A stretch of DNA of 64,000 nt. Origin: Sinorhizobium mexicanum (GTDB lineage Bacteria > Pseudomonadota > Alphaproteobacteria > Rhizobiales > Rhizobiaceae). A program made the position numbers and the translations under genes. Positions 9,501-17,189 of this stretch are shown here, piece by piece. Numbering within the stretch: position 1 is the first letter of the stretch; every line of letters begins with the position of its first letter. The stretch lies in NCBI RefSeq assembly GCF_013488225.1, contig NZ_CP041241.1, positions 372,001 to 436,000 of the forward strand. Direction: 5' to 3'. The notes beneath the pieces were generated by a model. The model had not been told where the DNA came from, searched no databases, and saw only the letters and a program-made list of their open reading frames with translations.

Positions 9501-10201
9501 GCCTCCGGCGCAGCCTCGATCCGCGCGCGCTCACGCCGCATCTGCGGAACGCTGAGCGGTGTCGCCGGCATCCAGACGAAGGCGTTGCGCAGCGACAGAT
9601 GGAAGAGCATCTGCTCGCGGTCTTTCGGCGTGATGATCACGATCTTCGTCGGCGCGCTGCCGATCGCCGCGACGGCGCCTTCGCCCTGCTTCACGGTCAC
9701 GCTGCCATAGGCATTGCTGAGTTCGACAACGCCCTCGAGAACGACCAGCGAGGTCTTGCCATCGCCGCCGACGGTCAGCGTCCAGTCGGTGCCGCGGATG
9801 GCCGCGGTTGCGGCAGGCGTGTCGATCACCAGGCCCTTACCGCCACGCTCGGCGCGGGCCCAGATCGTGCCCGACTGCAATTCCAGGCTGGAGTCGCCCG
9901 CGCCGATCTGTTTGACGCGCAAGGCCGTGTTGCGTCCGAGCCGGATCTGCGTGTGGTCGCTGAAGAGGACGGCGAGCGCGCCTACCGCATTGGTGCGCAA
10001 GACGTCGCCGGGGAGCAGATCCTGGGCGAGATCAACGACGCGCCAGTTGGAGACGTCGACGAAGCGCACCTCCTCGCCGGTTTTGCGGGCGATAACGGAT
10101 CCGGCCGCGGGCGCCTGGCGCGGAATTGGCTCGGCAAACGTCGGCCACGGCGCAAACAGCACCGTGGCGGCAAACATGACCCCCGATAAACGTCCCCTCA
10201 T
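6575..10201 (-). CDS. FecR/TPR/outer-membrane beta-barrel sensor protein (NsrA-like?)
   Basis: A 1208-residue exported protein. Residues 1-23 are a signal peptide (cleavage after FAEP-type AXA). Residues about 35-190 are a FecR domain, with the diagnostic IDTPAATAAIRGTDW. About 235-600 contain a series of TPR repeats (ALAIDPNDPTALEARAHYRY; AIALDPLDPVAHANLAVQYL). From about 690 to the end lie amphipathic strands of a TonB-receptor-like beta-barrel; the last residues, KGTVKVRF, form a BAM recognition signal with terminal Phe. No plug domain and no TonB box are seen. It should sit in the outer membrane with FecR and TPR parts in the periplasm, where they could contact the CHASE2 domain of the coupled cyclase. 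I recall a S. meliloti predicted barrel protein, NsrA, acting in plant-signal perception with cAMP; whether this is its orthologue needs alignment. Confidence 0.85.
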   Translation of the reverse strand: MRGRLSGVMFAATVLFAPWPTFAEPIPRQAPAAGSVIARKTGEEVRFVDVSNWRVVDLAQDLLPGDVLRTNAVGALAVLFSDHTQIRLGRNTALRVKQIGAGDSSLELQSGTIWARAERGGKGLVIDTPAATAAIRGTDWTLTVGGDGKTSLVVLEGVVELSNAYGSVTVKQGEGAVAAIGSAPTKIVIITPKDREQMLFHLSLRNAFVWMPATPLSVPQMRRERARIEAAPEASRSTEDWLALAEIYLSLNGRQKAQAALSEATRRGLSGSQVARADLIRALIAGSSNQYQEAARLFSKAERGLDPSRRTIAAYGGYFARGLADPNRVEQPPRNASGRYAGMAQAWTAGFREDIPAAIEVIKRAEQKYPDDPTLPAARAQLAMLLDDRDELRDGVERALAIDPNDPTALEARAHYRYHIDNDLDGALADLNKALETAPGSSSIWNSLGLVQGVRGDNRAAEAAFKQAIALDPLDPVAHANLAVQYLDETRMAEAKRELDTALAVDPSFDIALVARGRYHLQNGDVDKAVEDLLAGSTANPAYSNAQLLLAAAHYEKGDRIPAAQALDNADRLDPNDPVVATVRTALAIDAYDADGAIRNAQEAMRRTRAKGGDTAALGANQEQGSTLNDAFRLQGLDAWGQYYGDAVFDPFTGASYVDQAVRGSVNPFFNTFDFAANAITNTVNPGSFSALIQGLLIEPHMLASRERTVNLLRSPFFETELGGGFTANEDDTGWIGEAAVRGFTVSPFPISVFGTFQWEEPRDTIDQGHGLQMERELRVIGGNGYITATPSPDDRIIAFLNMAEVDESRSIFDIPDPTLFPPLIVPRDSLDDDSASSVTSGVAWSHTFGYENVANAAFFFSDKEIVNTSRAVLSDIPLPDLAQLRSEQDETSYIGALSHLYGAGDLTWRYGIEAGAVRSSNKFDFFGLLVPSTSTSSSSTQALAKAYVDGLYEITPDLKIEGALFARYIEDVNNDNIRLEPKLGVAWAPFEGHWLRAAIQREGYNFGAATLAPIGIVGLQPNQFLIGADGYADTLALRWDAEWNDWLFTAVDYQHQEIRDGSIDLPFSIVDFDFDKARVDRVALTGNIALGHGFGLSATVARTESDDLSTGGDLPFLPENSGQMALTWVNTANIKTTVAANYVGERVDGVATLDDFWTLDASLLWEPFDKRFEMELAGFNLLDEEFEVRDGLPGWGPTVKGTVKVRF

Positions 10202-10334
10202 TGCCGAGTCCCACCCTCGTTCTTGCGAATCCAGTGGATTTTCAGGAGAAAAAAGTCAAGTTCCCTGTGATGCTGCGGCTTTTTTTATCGCTACGGTGTA
10301 TTAAGAGGGAAACAGTGCGAGGGGGCAGGTTTAG

Positions 10335-10880
10335 ATGGCGATTAGCGAAAGCGTATACAGCATAGACCTTTCGGATGAAGTATTACCGCTGGAGCTCGGA
10401 CCAAGCGCGTATTACGACCACATACGGAAGATCAACGACGTCTTTTACGACCAAATAAAGATGTCGGACCAGAAGGCGGCCTATATCTTCACCTTCATGT
10501 TTGCGTTCCTTATCAGCTCGGCCGAGGGACGAAACGTGTTCACTTGGCAACGTTATTTCGGCGATGATCTATTGGCGATGGTTTTATCGGCATTGCTTGC
10601 GATCGCTTCAATCTTCTCGATCATTTCGGCGATCCTCGTCGTTCTGCCGCGAAAGAGTGCGACGTCGACGACGCTCTTCTGGGGCGGCTGGCTGTCGCAT
10701 CGCGAGACGTTCCGCAAAGCCGCAGCCGCCGGCCACCCGGCCTACCTGTTCCAACAATATATCGAGAATGCGGACGCCCTTGCGTCGATCGCGTGCAGCA
10801 AATACCGCTTCGTCAATCTTGCTTTTCGGGGATTGATCGTCACGGTGCTTGCCTACGTGGCGATCCTGGCGACCGGCTGA
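10335..10880 (+). CDS. Small membrane protein resembling Pycsar effector (PycTM/DUF5706)
   Basis: A 181-residue protein with an N-terminal helix (YYDHIRKINDVFYDQIKMSD), the SDQKAAYIF motif leading into a first membrane helix (about 48-68), a second helix (about 85-110) ending in VVLPRK, a cytoplasmic helical segment with LFWGGW and a conserved-looking SKYRFVNLA, and a last helix (about 160-180). The D-x-KA start, the LPR after helix 2 and the K-Y before helix 3 match the pattern I know for the PycTM effector family (DUF5706). In Pycsar defence, PycTM binds cCMP or cUMP and disrupts the membrane. GAGGGGGCAG precedes the ATG. It is divergent from the FecR-barrel/cyclase pair with 133 bp between. 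The family call is by pattern only. Confidence 0.55.
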   Translation: MAISESVYSIDLSDEVLPLELGPSAYYDHIRKINDVFYDQIKMSDQKAAYIFTFMFAFLISSAEGRNVFTWQRYFGDDLLAMVLSALLAIASIFSIISAILVVLPRKSATSTTLFWGGWLSHRETFRKAAAAGHPAYLFQQYIENADALASIACSKYRFVNLAFRGLIVTVLAYVAILATG

Positions 10881-11110
10881 CACCAGCCTCCATCAGCGAA
10901 GAGTGCCTCTCAAGCTCATATGGCATTGTGGAAAACGTTGTTGAGTGCGGGCCGATAGCGCCTTTTCGTCTCCCGCGCTTCAGGCTTGCCTTGGAAAAGC
11001 CCAATCGGCAACTAAGGGTGCAACTCCTACCGTCTCAGCCCGTCCTGCGCTCTGTTTGCTGAAGGACCGAGCGCCAGCCACTGCTGCCGATCCCGAAAAG
11101 GAGACCATGT

Positions 11111-11650
11111 ATGAAGAAGAGTTTTGCCGTGAGGACGTCCGCCGCGGCGTTGGTTCTCGCGGGGACGATGGCCGCCAATGCCGCCGACTTCCCAGGCTAT
11201 CCGGCTCCAGCCCCGGCGCCGGCGCTGGAGCCGGATCTGCATGGTGGCGTGAAGATCGGCTATCTCGACTGCAACATCGGCGGCGGCACCGGCTACGTTC
11301 TTGGCTCGGCCAAGGAGGTCGATTGCGTCTTTCGGTCCACACTCGCGGGCGAGGCTTCGGATCACTATCAGGGCGAGATCAGGAAACTCGGCGTCGATCT
11401 CGGTTTCACCACGCGCAGCCGGCTGATCTGGGCGGTGCTGGCGCCGACCGCCGGTTATCACCGCGGATCCCTGGGCGGCATCTACCAGGGTGCATCAGCT
11501 GAAGCGACCGTCGGCGCCGGCGTCGGTGCAAATGTACTCATCGGCGGCACGTCCGGCTCGATTCATCTGCAGGCGCTCAGCGTAACCGGCCAGCTCGGGC
11601 TCAATATCGCGGCCGCCGGTACGTCGATGACGCTCAACGCCGTCAACTAG
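11111..11650 (+). CDS. Secreted DUF992 protein
   Basis: A 179-residue protein with a clear signal peptide (residues 1-25, ending TMAANAAD). The mature part has the DUF992 pattern: IGYLDCNIGGGTGYVLGS, DCVF, YQGEIRKLGVDLGF and WAVLAPTAGY. Two Cys residues (in YLDCNI and DCVF) could form a disulfide. The family is restricted to Alphaproteobacteria, is usually periplasmic or outer-membrane associated, and has no known function. AAGGAG lies eight bases before the ATG. It is followed by a rhizobial repeat and a very strong hairpin. Confidence 0.75.
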   Translation: MKKSFAVRTSAAALVLAGTMAANAADFPGYPAPAPAPALEPDLHGGVKIGYLDCNIGGGTGYVLGSAKEVDCVFRSTLAGEASDHYQGEIRKLGVDLGFTTRSRLIWAVLAPTAGYHRGSLGGIYQGASAEATVGAGVGANVLIGGTSGSIHLQALSVTGQLGLNIAAAGTSMTLNAVN

Positions 11651-11750
11651 ATCATTTCACGGCTTCATTGAAACGGCGACATGATCTAACTTTTTGGAAC
11701 GACGCAATTCCTGACGGGAGACCGCTGCACGCTTTTGCTGGAATTGCTTG
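11651..11750 (+). repeat. Rhizobial intergenic repeat ending in a GCAATTCC...GGAATTGC palindrome, copy 1
   Basis: A ~100 bp element just after the DUF992 stop codon: TCATTTCAC...TCATTGAAA, a T-rich link, then GCAATTCCTGACGGGAGACC and TTTTGCTGGAATTGC, where the outer blocks pair. A second copy lies at 36533-36620 downstream of glgA. Element borders are judged from comparing these two copies. Confidence 0.65.
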
Positions 11751-11752
11751 AA

Positions 11753-11790
11753 ACCCCGTCGCTGCCGGCTTCGCCTGGCAGCGACGGGGT
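11753..11790. other. Very stable hairpin (14-bp perfect stem)
   Basis: ACCCCGTCGCTGCC (11753-11766) pairs perfectly with GGCAGCGACGGGGT (11777-11790); an inner GGC/GCC can extend the stem around a TTC loop. There is no T-run after it, so it is not a canonical terminator. It lies 102-140 bp after the DUF992 stop and 29 bp before the chosen GTG of the DUF922 gene, so it may stabilise the upstream mRNA end or affect translation of the next gene. Confidence 0.7.
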
Positions 11791-11819
11791 GTCGTATCGG
11801 TTTCGCGGGGGGGGATTGC

Positions 11820-12434
11820 GTGGGGGCAGTCGTTCGTTCTTGTCTATTCGCGGCTTGCGTCGCTGCATTGCCTGCTACCGCGGGCGCCGAGTGGCAGGCG
11901 GTCGAGAAGGTTCGGACCTATGCCATTTCGGGCGAAACCGGTGCCGAGCTTTATGCCTCGATCGGCGAGCGGGGACCGCAGCTGGGCCCGGTTCGTGCGA
12001 TCGCGCACACGGATTTCAAGCTGACCTGGACGCGCAAATACGAGCCGCAGGGCGACGCCTGCGTCCTTTCGACGGCGAAGCCGAAGCTTACGATCACCTA
12101 CATGCTGCCGAAACCCGCAAAAGCATTGCCGGCGGGTGCGCGGGAGGATTGGGAGACGTTCATCGCCGGCGTGCACAAGCACGAACGGGTGCATGGCGAT
12201 TTTATCAAGGACATGGTGCGCCAGATCGAAAGCGCCTCAGTCGGCCTGACGGTGCCCGACGACCCAGCATGCCGCAAGATCAGGACCGAACTGACCAAGC
12301 GCCTCGGCGCATTTTCGCTGGCGCAGCGGCAGCGCAGCCGGGATTTCGACCGGGTGGAGATGAGCGACGGCGGCAACGTTCACCAGCTTATCCTGAAGCT
12401 GGTGAACGGCAGCAGCATCGTGGCTCAACCGTAA
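11820..12434 (+). CDS. Secreted DUF922 protein (putative Zn-dependent protease)
   Basis: A 204-residue protein from a GTG at 11820, preceded by a G-rich stretch. From there it begins with a convincing signal peptide ([19 protein letters not shown]). An ATG at 11748 is in frame but falls inside the repeat and hairpin, so I rejected it. The DUF922 core is visible: [15 protein letters not shown] near the N-terminus and [10 protein letters not shown], the HExxH-like metal-binding motif of this putative secreted Zn-protease family. Substrate is unknown. It is convergent with the phn operon; its last 10 bp overlap the transferase gene. Confidence 0.7.
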   Translation: MGAVVRSCLFAACVAALPATAGAEWQAVEKVRTYAISGETGAELYASIGERGPQLGPVRAIAHTDFKLTWTRKYEPQGDACVLSTAKPKLTITYMLPKPAKALPAGAREDWETFIAGVHKHERVHGDFIKDMVRQIESASVGLTVPDDPACRKIRTELTKRLGAFSLAQRQRSRDFDRVEMSDGGNVHQLILKLVNGSSIVAQP

Positions 12435-13039
12435 CGGACGAGAAATTCCTCGGCGGTCAGATGGCGGAAGTCATCGAGTGCGCGCCGCAGCTTGGCATGG
12501 TCCCAATCCCACCAGGCAAGGCGATCCATGCGCCGGCTGATCTCGGCCGTGAACCGCTCACGGATGAGTTTTGCCGGAACGCCGCCGACGATCGTATAGG
12601 AGGCGACGTCCTTGGAGACGACGGCGCCGGCGCCGATCACCGCGCCGTTACCGACGGTCACCCCCGGCAGGATCGTCGCGCCGTGGCCGATCCAGACATC
12701 GTGGCCGATCGTCACCCGGTTCTGCCGCCGCCAGGCGAAGAGATCGTGATCGAGGTCGGCATCGTCCCAGTAGTTCGGCGCGCGATAGGTGAAATGGTGC
12801 AGCGTCGCTCGCCAGGTCGGATGGTTGGTGGCGTTGATACGCACCGAGGCGGCGATGTTGACGAACTTGCCGATCGTCGCGCACCAGATCGAGCCGTCCT
12901 GCATGATGTAGGAATAGTCGCCGAACTCGACCTCGTCGAGACGGGAGCGCTCCTGGACTTCGGTGTAGCGGCCGAGTGTCGAATTCCTGACGCTCGCGGT
13001 TGGATGAATAAAAGGTTCGATCCCGAGTTTCTGACTCAT
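12425..13039 (-). CDS. Phosphonate-operon hexapeptide-repeat acetyltransferase
   Basis: A 204-residue left-handed beta-helix protein of the LbH/xenobiotic acetyltransferase type. Imperfect hexapeptides run from about residue 10 to 155 ([37 protein letters not shown]). This type of transferase is recurrently the last gene of alphaproteobacterial phn operons (TIGR03308-type phosphonate metabolism protein). Its exact substrate is unproven; N-acetylation of aminoalkylphosphonates has been suggested for phn-linked acetyltransferases. The ATG overlaps the phnL stop (ATGA), so it is the terminal gene of the operon. Confidence 0.8.
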   Translation of the reverse strand: MSQKLGIEPFIHPTASVRNSTLGRYTEVQERSRLDEVEFGDYSYIMQDGSIWCATIGKFVNIAASVRINATNHPTWRATLHHFTYRAPNYWDDADLDHDLFAWRRQNRVTIGHDVWIGHGATILPGVTVGNGAVIGAGAVVSKDVASYTIVGGVPAKLIRERFTAEISRRMDRLAWWDWDHAKLRRALDDFRHLTAEEFLVRYG

Positions 13040-13743
13040 GCCGCCTGTTTCCTCGGCGAGAATTCGGAGACGTCGAGGATGCGGTCGGCGACCGCGTCGC
13101 GCACTTCCTCATCGTGGAAGATGCCGATCAGCGCCGTGCCTTCAGCTTTCTTCTTGGCGATCATCTCGACGACGACCGCGCGGTTCTTTGCGTCGAGCGA
13201 GGCGGTCGGTTCGTCGAGCAGCAGGATCCTGTGATCGGTGATGAAGCCGCGGGCGATGTTGACCCGCTGCTGCTCGCCGCCGGAAAAGGTGGCCGGCGGC
13301 AGCGACCAGAGTTCGGTCGGCAGGTTGAGCTTCGCAAGCAGTTCCGCCGCCCGGTCCCGCGCCTCCGCGACAGCAACGCCGCGCGCTTGTAAGGGTTCAG
13401 CGACGATGTCGAGGGCGGAGACGCGTGGCACGACGCGCAGGAACTGGCTGACATAGCCGAGCGTCGTGCGCCGCACTTCGAGCACGGTGCGCGGCTCTGC
13501 CGTCGCAAGGTTCACCAACCGGCCGTCATGCTCCATCAGGATCTGGCCTTCGTCGACGCCGTAATTGCCGTAGAGCATCTTGAGGATCGAGCTCTTGCCG
13601 ACGCCCGAGGGGCCGCCGAGCACGACGCATTCGCCAGCCTTGACCGAGAAGGAGACATTGGCGACCACCGGCAGGCGGACGCCATCACGCAAGTGCATGG
13701 TGAAGCTCTTGGCGACTTCTGAAACAACGAGTGGAGTGGCCAT
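13036..13743 (-). CDS. phnL: PhnL, ABC-type ATPase of the C-P lyase complex
   Basis: A 235-residue ABC ATPase with Walker A (GPSGVGKSS), signature ([14 protein letters not shown]) and Walker B ([12 protein letters not shown]). PhnL works with PhnG, PhnH and PhnI in forming the alpha-D-ribose-1-methylphosphonate-5-triphosphate intermediate and docks on the PhnGHIJ core with PhnK. The frame is open upstream to 13812, but that stretch is a dispersed palindrome; the ATG at 13743 starts the conserved sequence. The 65 bp gap to phnK, filled by that palindrome, is the only sizeable break in the operon. Confidence 0.9.
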   Translation of the reverse strand: MATPLVVSEVAKSFTMHLRDGVRLPVVANVSFSVKAGECVVLGGPSGVGKSSILKMLYGNYGVDEGQILMEHDGRLVNLATAEPRTVLEVRRTTLGYVSQFLRVVPRVSALDIVAEPLQARGVAVAEARDRAAELLAKLNLPTELWSLPPATFSGGEQQRVNIARGFITDHRILLLDEPTASLDAKNRAVVVEMIAKKKAEGTALIGIFHDEEVRDAVADRILDVSEFSPRKQAA

Positions 13744-13760
13744 GACTGTTACTTTCCTTT

Positions 13761-13806
13761 GCGCATGATCTTGTCCGAAAATCGGATTCCACTTTTCGGG
13801 ATCATG
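13761..13806. repeat. Rhizobial GCATGATC...GATCATGC palindrome
   Basis: A 46-bp interrupted palindrome: GCATGATC at the left, GATCATGC at the right, with inner arms TCCGAAAATCGGA and a CACTTTTCGGG segment. The same element is widespread between genes in Rhizobiales. Here it sits inside the phn operon, between phnK and phnL, and could change the ratio of downstream mRNA by forming an RNA hairpin. Confidence 0.75.
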
Positions 13807-13808
13807 CG

Positions 13809-14585
13809 TCACACCTGGAGAATCGAGGAAACGAGAAGCTGGGTGTAGGGCTCGCGCGGATCGTCGAGCACCCGGTCGGTGAGCCCCTGTTCGATGACGG
13901 CGCCGTCCTTCATCACCATCATCCGGTGCGACAGGAGGCGCGCCACGGCGAGGTCATGGGTCACGATGATCGCCGCGAGACCGAGATCGTGGACGAGCCC
14001 GCGCACGAGATCGAGCAGGCGTGCCTGCACCGAGACGTCGAGGCCGCCGGTCGGCTCGTCCATGAAGACGAGGCGAGGGGAGGTGACGAGATTGCGGGCG
14101 ATCTGCAGGCGCTGGCGCATGCCGCCGGAAAAGGCGCGCGGCTGGTCGTCGATCCGGTCCTCGTCGATTTCGACGCGGGTAAGCCAATCCTTTGCCGTGG
14201 CGCGGATGTTGCCGTAGTGCCGGTCGCCGACGGCCATCAGGCGCTCGCCGACGTTGGCGCCGGCCGAAACCGTCATCCGGAGCCCGTCTGCCGGGTTCTG
14301 GTGAACGAAGCCCCAATCTGTGCGCATCAGGAAGCGCCGCTCCGCCTCGCCCATGCGGGCGAGATCGCGGTATTGTCCGTCACGCATATGGTATTCGACG
14401 ATCCCGGAGGTCGGCATCAGCCGTGTCGAGAGGCAGGACAGAAGGGTCGTCTTGCCGGACCCGGATTCGCCGACGATCGCCAGCACCTCTCCCGGGTAGA
14501 GCTCGAAGGAGACGTTCCGGCATCCGATGCGGCTGCCGTAGAACTTCGAGACGTCGTTGACTTTCAGAAGCGGAACGGCGCTCAT
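13809..14585 (-). CDS. phnK: PhnK, ABC-type ATPase of the C-P lyase complex
   Basis: A 258-residue ABC ATPase with Walker A (GESGSGKTTL), signature (FSGGMRQRLQIARN), Walker B (LVFMDEPTGGLD) and an H-loop (VTHDLAVA). It is related to oligopeptide-transporter ATPases but belongs to the PhnK group, which binds the PhnJ subunit of the C-P lyase core. The ATG at 14585 overlaps the phnJ stop by ATGA; 26 further open codons upstream lie within phnJ and were rejected. Confidence 0.92.
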   Translation of the reverse strand: MSAVPLLKVNDVSKFYGSRIGCRNVSFELYPGEVLAIVGESGSGKTTLLSCLSTRLMPTSGIVEYHMRDGQYRDLARMGEAERRFLMRTDWGFVHQNPADGLRMTVSAGANVGERLMAVGDRHYGNIRATAKDWLTRVEIDEDRIDDQPRAFSGGMRQRLQIARNLVTSPRLVFMDEPTGGLDVSVQARLLDLVRGLVHDLGLAAIIVTHDLAVARLLSHRMMVMKDGAVIEQGLTDRVLDDPREPYTQLLVSSILQV

Positions 14586-15475
14586 TCTGCGGCCTCCTGG
14601 CTTTCTTGCGTTGGGCGGGCGAGCATGTGTCCGGCATGGCCATGCGCGCGCCGGTCTTCGCAATGGTCGGTATCGGAGCAGACGAACATGCGTCCGCCCT
14701 TGTCGTCGAGCACCACTTCGTCGAGATAGACATTCTCGGCGCCGCAGAGCGCGCAGGGCTTGTCGAATTTCTGGATCTCGAAGGGGTGGTCTTCGAAGTC
14801 GAGGCTGACAACGTCCGTATAGGGCGGCACCGCGTAGATGCGCTTTTCCCGGCCGGCGCCGAAGAGCTGCAGCGCTTCCGACATATGCATCTTCGGATTA
14901 TCGAATTTCGGCGTCGGCGAGGGATCCATGACGTAGCGGCCCTCGACCTTGACCGGATAGGCATAGGTCGTGGCGATATGGCCGTTGCGGGCGATATCCT
15001 CATATAGCTTCACATGCATGAGGCCGTATTCCTCGAGCGCATGCATCTTGCGCGTCTCGGTCTCGCGCGGCTCCAGGAAGCGGAGCGGTTCTGGGATCGG
15101 CACCTGATAGACCAGCGTCTGGCCTTCCCTCAGCGTCTCCTCGGGAATGCGGTGGCGGGTCTGGATGATCGTCGCGTCCTTCGTCTTCGTGGTGACGGCG
15201 ACATCGGCGACCTTCTGGAAGAAGGCGCGGATCGAGACGGCATTGGTCGTGTCGTCGGCGCCCTGGTCGATGACCTTCAACACGTCGTCGGGCCCAAGGA
15301 TCGAAGCGGTCACCTGTACCCCGCCCGTGCCCCAGCCATAGGGCATCGGCATTTCGCGCGAGGCGAAGGGCACCTGGTAGCCGGGAATGGCGACCGCTTT
15401 CAGGATCGCCCGGCGGATCATCCGCTTCGTCTGTTCGTCGAGATAGGCGAAATTATAGGTGGCAAGGTCGTTCAT
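14582..15475 (-). CDS. phnJ: PhnJ, radical-SAM C-P lyase subunit
   Basis: A 297-residue protein that cleaves the carbon-phosphorus bond of ribose-1-phosphonate 5-phosphate by S-adenosylmethionine radical chemistry, yielding an alkane and a cyclic phosphate. The non-canonical Fe-S cluster motif is intact: C-x2-C-x21-C-x5-C, from CALCG to VCSDTDHC near the C-terminus. The N-terminal domain contains GWGTGGVQVTASILGPDDVL. The start at 15475 overlaps the phnI stop by ATGA, so synthesis is coupled. Confidence 0.95.
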   Translation of the reverse strand: MNDLATYNFAYLDEQTKRMIRRAILKAVAIPGYQVPFASREMPMPYGWGTGGVQVTASILGPDDVLKVIDQGADDTTNAVSIRAFFQKVADVAVTTKTKDATIIQTRHRIPEETLREGQTLVYQVPIPEPLRFLEPRETETRKMHALEEYGLMHVKLYEDIARNGHIATTYAYPVKVEGRYVMDPSPTPKFDNPKMHMSEALQLFGAGREKRIYAVPPYTDVVSLDFEDHPFEIQKFDKPCALCGAENVYLDEVVLDDKGGRMFVCSDTDHCEDRRAHGHAGHMLARPTQESQEAAE

Positions 15476-16578
15476 TCGGCGGCCTCCTTCATGCCGTCCT
15501 CGCCGCCGGCGCGGGCGGCCTCGTATTCGCGGCGCATGCGCCGCACCAGATCGAGCTCCGCCTGGAAGTCGACGTAATGCGGCAGCTTCAGATGCTCTAC
15601 GAAGCCGGTCGCCTGGACGTTGTCCGCATGCGAGATGACGAACTCCTGATCCTGGGCGGGGGCGACGATATCCTCGCTGAACTCGTCGGTGCGAAGCGCC
15701 CGGTCGACAAGCGACATCGACATGGCCTTGCGCTCGCTCTGGCCGAAGACGAGGCCATAGCCACGGGTGAACTGCGGCGGCTGTTTGGCCGAGCCCTTGA
15801 ACTGGTTGACCATCTGGCACTCGGTGACGCGGATCAGCCCGAGTGAGACGGCGAAGCCAAGCTCCGGCAGGTCGAGCTCGACCTCCACCTCGCCGATCCG
15901 GACTTCGCCGACGAAGGGGTGGGTGCGGCCGTAGCCGCGCTGCGTGGAATAGGCGAGCGCCAGCAGGAAGCCCTCGTCGCCACGGGCAAGCGCCTGCAGG
16001 CGAAGGTCGCGCGCCATCGGGAACTCCATCGGCTCGCGCGTGAGGTCGCCCATCACATGGCCTTCCGGCATCCGGCCGTCGCCCTCGATGAGGCCTTCAC
16101 CATCGAGAATGTCGGAAACACGCATGACGTGCTCGCCGGGCTCCTTGGCCGCCGGCTCCGCGACCGCCTCGTCTGCGATAAGCGAGGGGTCGAGCAGGCG
16201 GTGGGTGTAGTCGAAGGTGGGGCCAAGAAGCTGGCCGCCCGGCAGGTCCTTGTAGGTTGCCGAGACGCGGCGCTCGACCTTCATCGTCGCCGTATCGACC
16301 GGCTCGGAATAGCCGAACCGCGGCAGCGTCGTGCGGTAGGCCCGCAGGATGAAGATCGCCTCGATCATGTCGCCGCGCGCCTGGCGCACGGCAAGCGCCG
16401 CAAGCGCCGGGTCATAAAGCGAGGCCTCGGCCATCACGCGGTCGACGGCGAGCCCGAGCTGTTCAACCACCTGCTCGATGGTGATCGAGGGCAGCGAGCG
16501 GTCGCCGCGGCGGCGATCGGCGAGCAGGCGATGGGCATTGGCAATGGCGGCTTCCCCGCCCTTGACGGCTACATACAT
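15472..16578 (-). CDS. phnI: PhnI, C-P lyase core subunit (phosphonate nucleosidase)
   Basis: A 368-residue protein, the usual PhnI length. With PhnG, PhnH and PhnL it displaces adenine from MgATP with a phosphonate. The start MYVAVKGGEAAI is characteristic, and HPFVGEVRIGEVEVEL and MSMSLVDRAL lie in the conserved second half. GGAGG stands seven bases before the ATG at 16578; longer forms read back into phnH and were rejected. Two bases separate it from phnH. Confidence 0.95.
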   Translation of the reverse strand: MYVAVKGGEAAIANAHRLLADRRRGDRSLPSITIEQVVEQLGLAVDRVMAEASLYDPALAALAVRQARGDMIEAIFILRAYRTTLPRFGYSEPVDTATMKVERRVSATYKDLPGGQLLGPTFDYTHRLLDPSLIADEAVAEPAAKEPGEHVMRVSDILDGEGLIEGDGRMPEGHVMGDLTREPMEFPMARDLRLQALARGDEGFLLALAYSTQRGYGRTHPFVGEVRIGEVEVELDLPELGFAVSLGLIRVTECQMVNQFKGSAKQPPQFTRGYGLVFGQSERKAMSMSLVDRALRTDEFSEDIVAPAQDQEFVISHADNVQATGFVEHLKLPHYVDFQAELDLVRRMRREYEAARAGGEDGMKEAAE

Positions 16579-16580
16579 GA

Positions 16581-17189
16581 TTATGCCTCCCTGGCGGAGA
16601 GTTTGGTCGTACGCGGCAGGCAAAGCACCGCGTCACCCGCCGTCAGCATCAGGTCGATACCGCGCGGGAAAATCGCCCTGTTCGCCGTCCAGAACTCGAG
16701 GAAGGGGTCGGGAAGGCCTGTGGGCGCGATGATGGTTTCGTCCTTGATTCCCGGTCCCCTGGCGATAAGCGGTTGTCCACCCGTGAGTGCCTCGACCTCG
16801 ATCACCAGCGTTGTCGAGCGATCGGGATATTCCTGCGTGCCGAGTGCGAACTGGTCGAAACTCGGCACCGCGCCGCGCCTCTCGATGAAGGCGAAGCGGG
16901 CGTCATCCTTCGTTTCGGTCACCGGCGCACCGGTATGGAAGGCGATCCATTGCGGCACGGCGGACTTTGCGAGCGCTGGGGAGAGCCAGACCGGTGTATC
17001 GTGGTCGCAGAGCGTCAGCGCGACGGCGCCGCTTGCCTTGCCGAGGGGCAAGGGCGGCGAGGCAAGCGCCGCGAGGCTGGCAACGGTGCCCGGGCGGGCG
17101 AGACCATCCATCAGAACACGGAACACGGATTGCGCCTGGAATACCGGGTCGGCGAAAGCACCGGCGTAGATTTGCGATTGTGCGGCCAT
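16581..17189 (-). CDS. phnH: PhnH, C-P lyase core subunit
   Basis: A 202-residue protein with the PhnH pattern: FADPVFQAQSVFRVLMDGLA at the N-terminus, LCDHDTPVWL, and ALTGGQPLIARGPGIKDE. It is a PLP-transferase-like fold without cofactor and forms part of the PhnG2H2I2J2 core. The ATG at 17189 shares one base with the phnG TGA (TGATG). An upstream open extension to 17669 is antisense-like sequence in phnG. Confidence 0.93.
   Translation of the reverse strand: MAAQSQIYAGAFADPVFQAQSVFRVLMDGLARPGTVASLAALASPPLPLGKASGAVALTLCDHDTPVWLSPALAKSAVPQWIAFHTGAPVTETKDDARFAFIERRGAVPSFDQFALGTQEYPDRSTTLVIEVEALTGGQPLIARGPGIKDETIIAPTGLPDPFLEFWTANRAIFPRGIDLMLTAGDAVLCLPRTTKLSAREA

Noticed and set aside
10335..10880. 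Reading the small membrane protein plus cyclase as a standard Pycsar operon
   Set aside because: The cyclase is a CHASE2 membrane enzyme in a divergent operon, unlike the soluble PycC next to PycTM; only an effector-like resemblance is claimed.
13036..13812. Extended PhnL start at 13812
   Set aside because: The extension translates a dispersed palindrome; PhnL homology starts at 13743.
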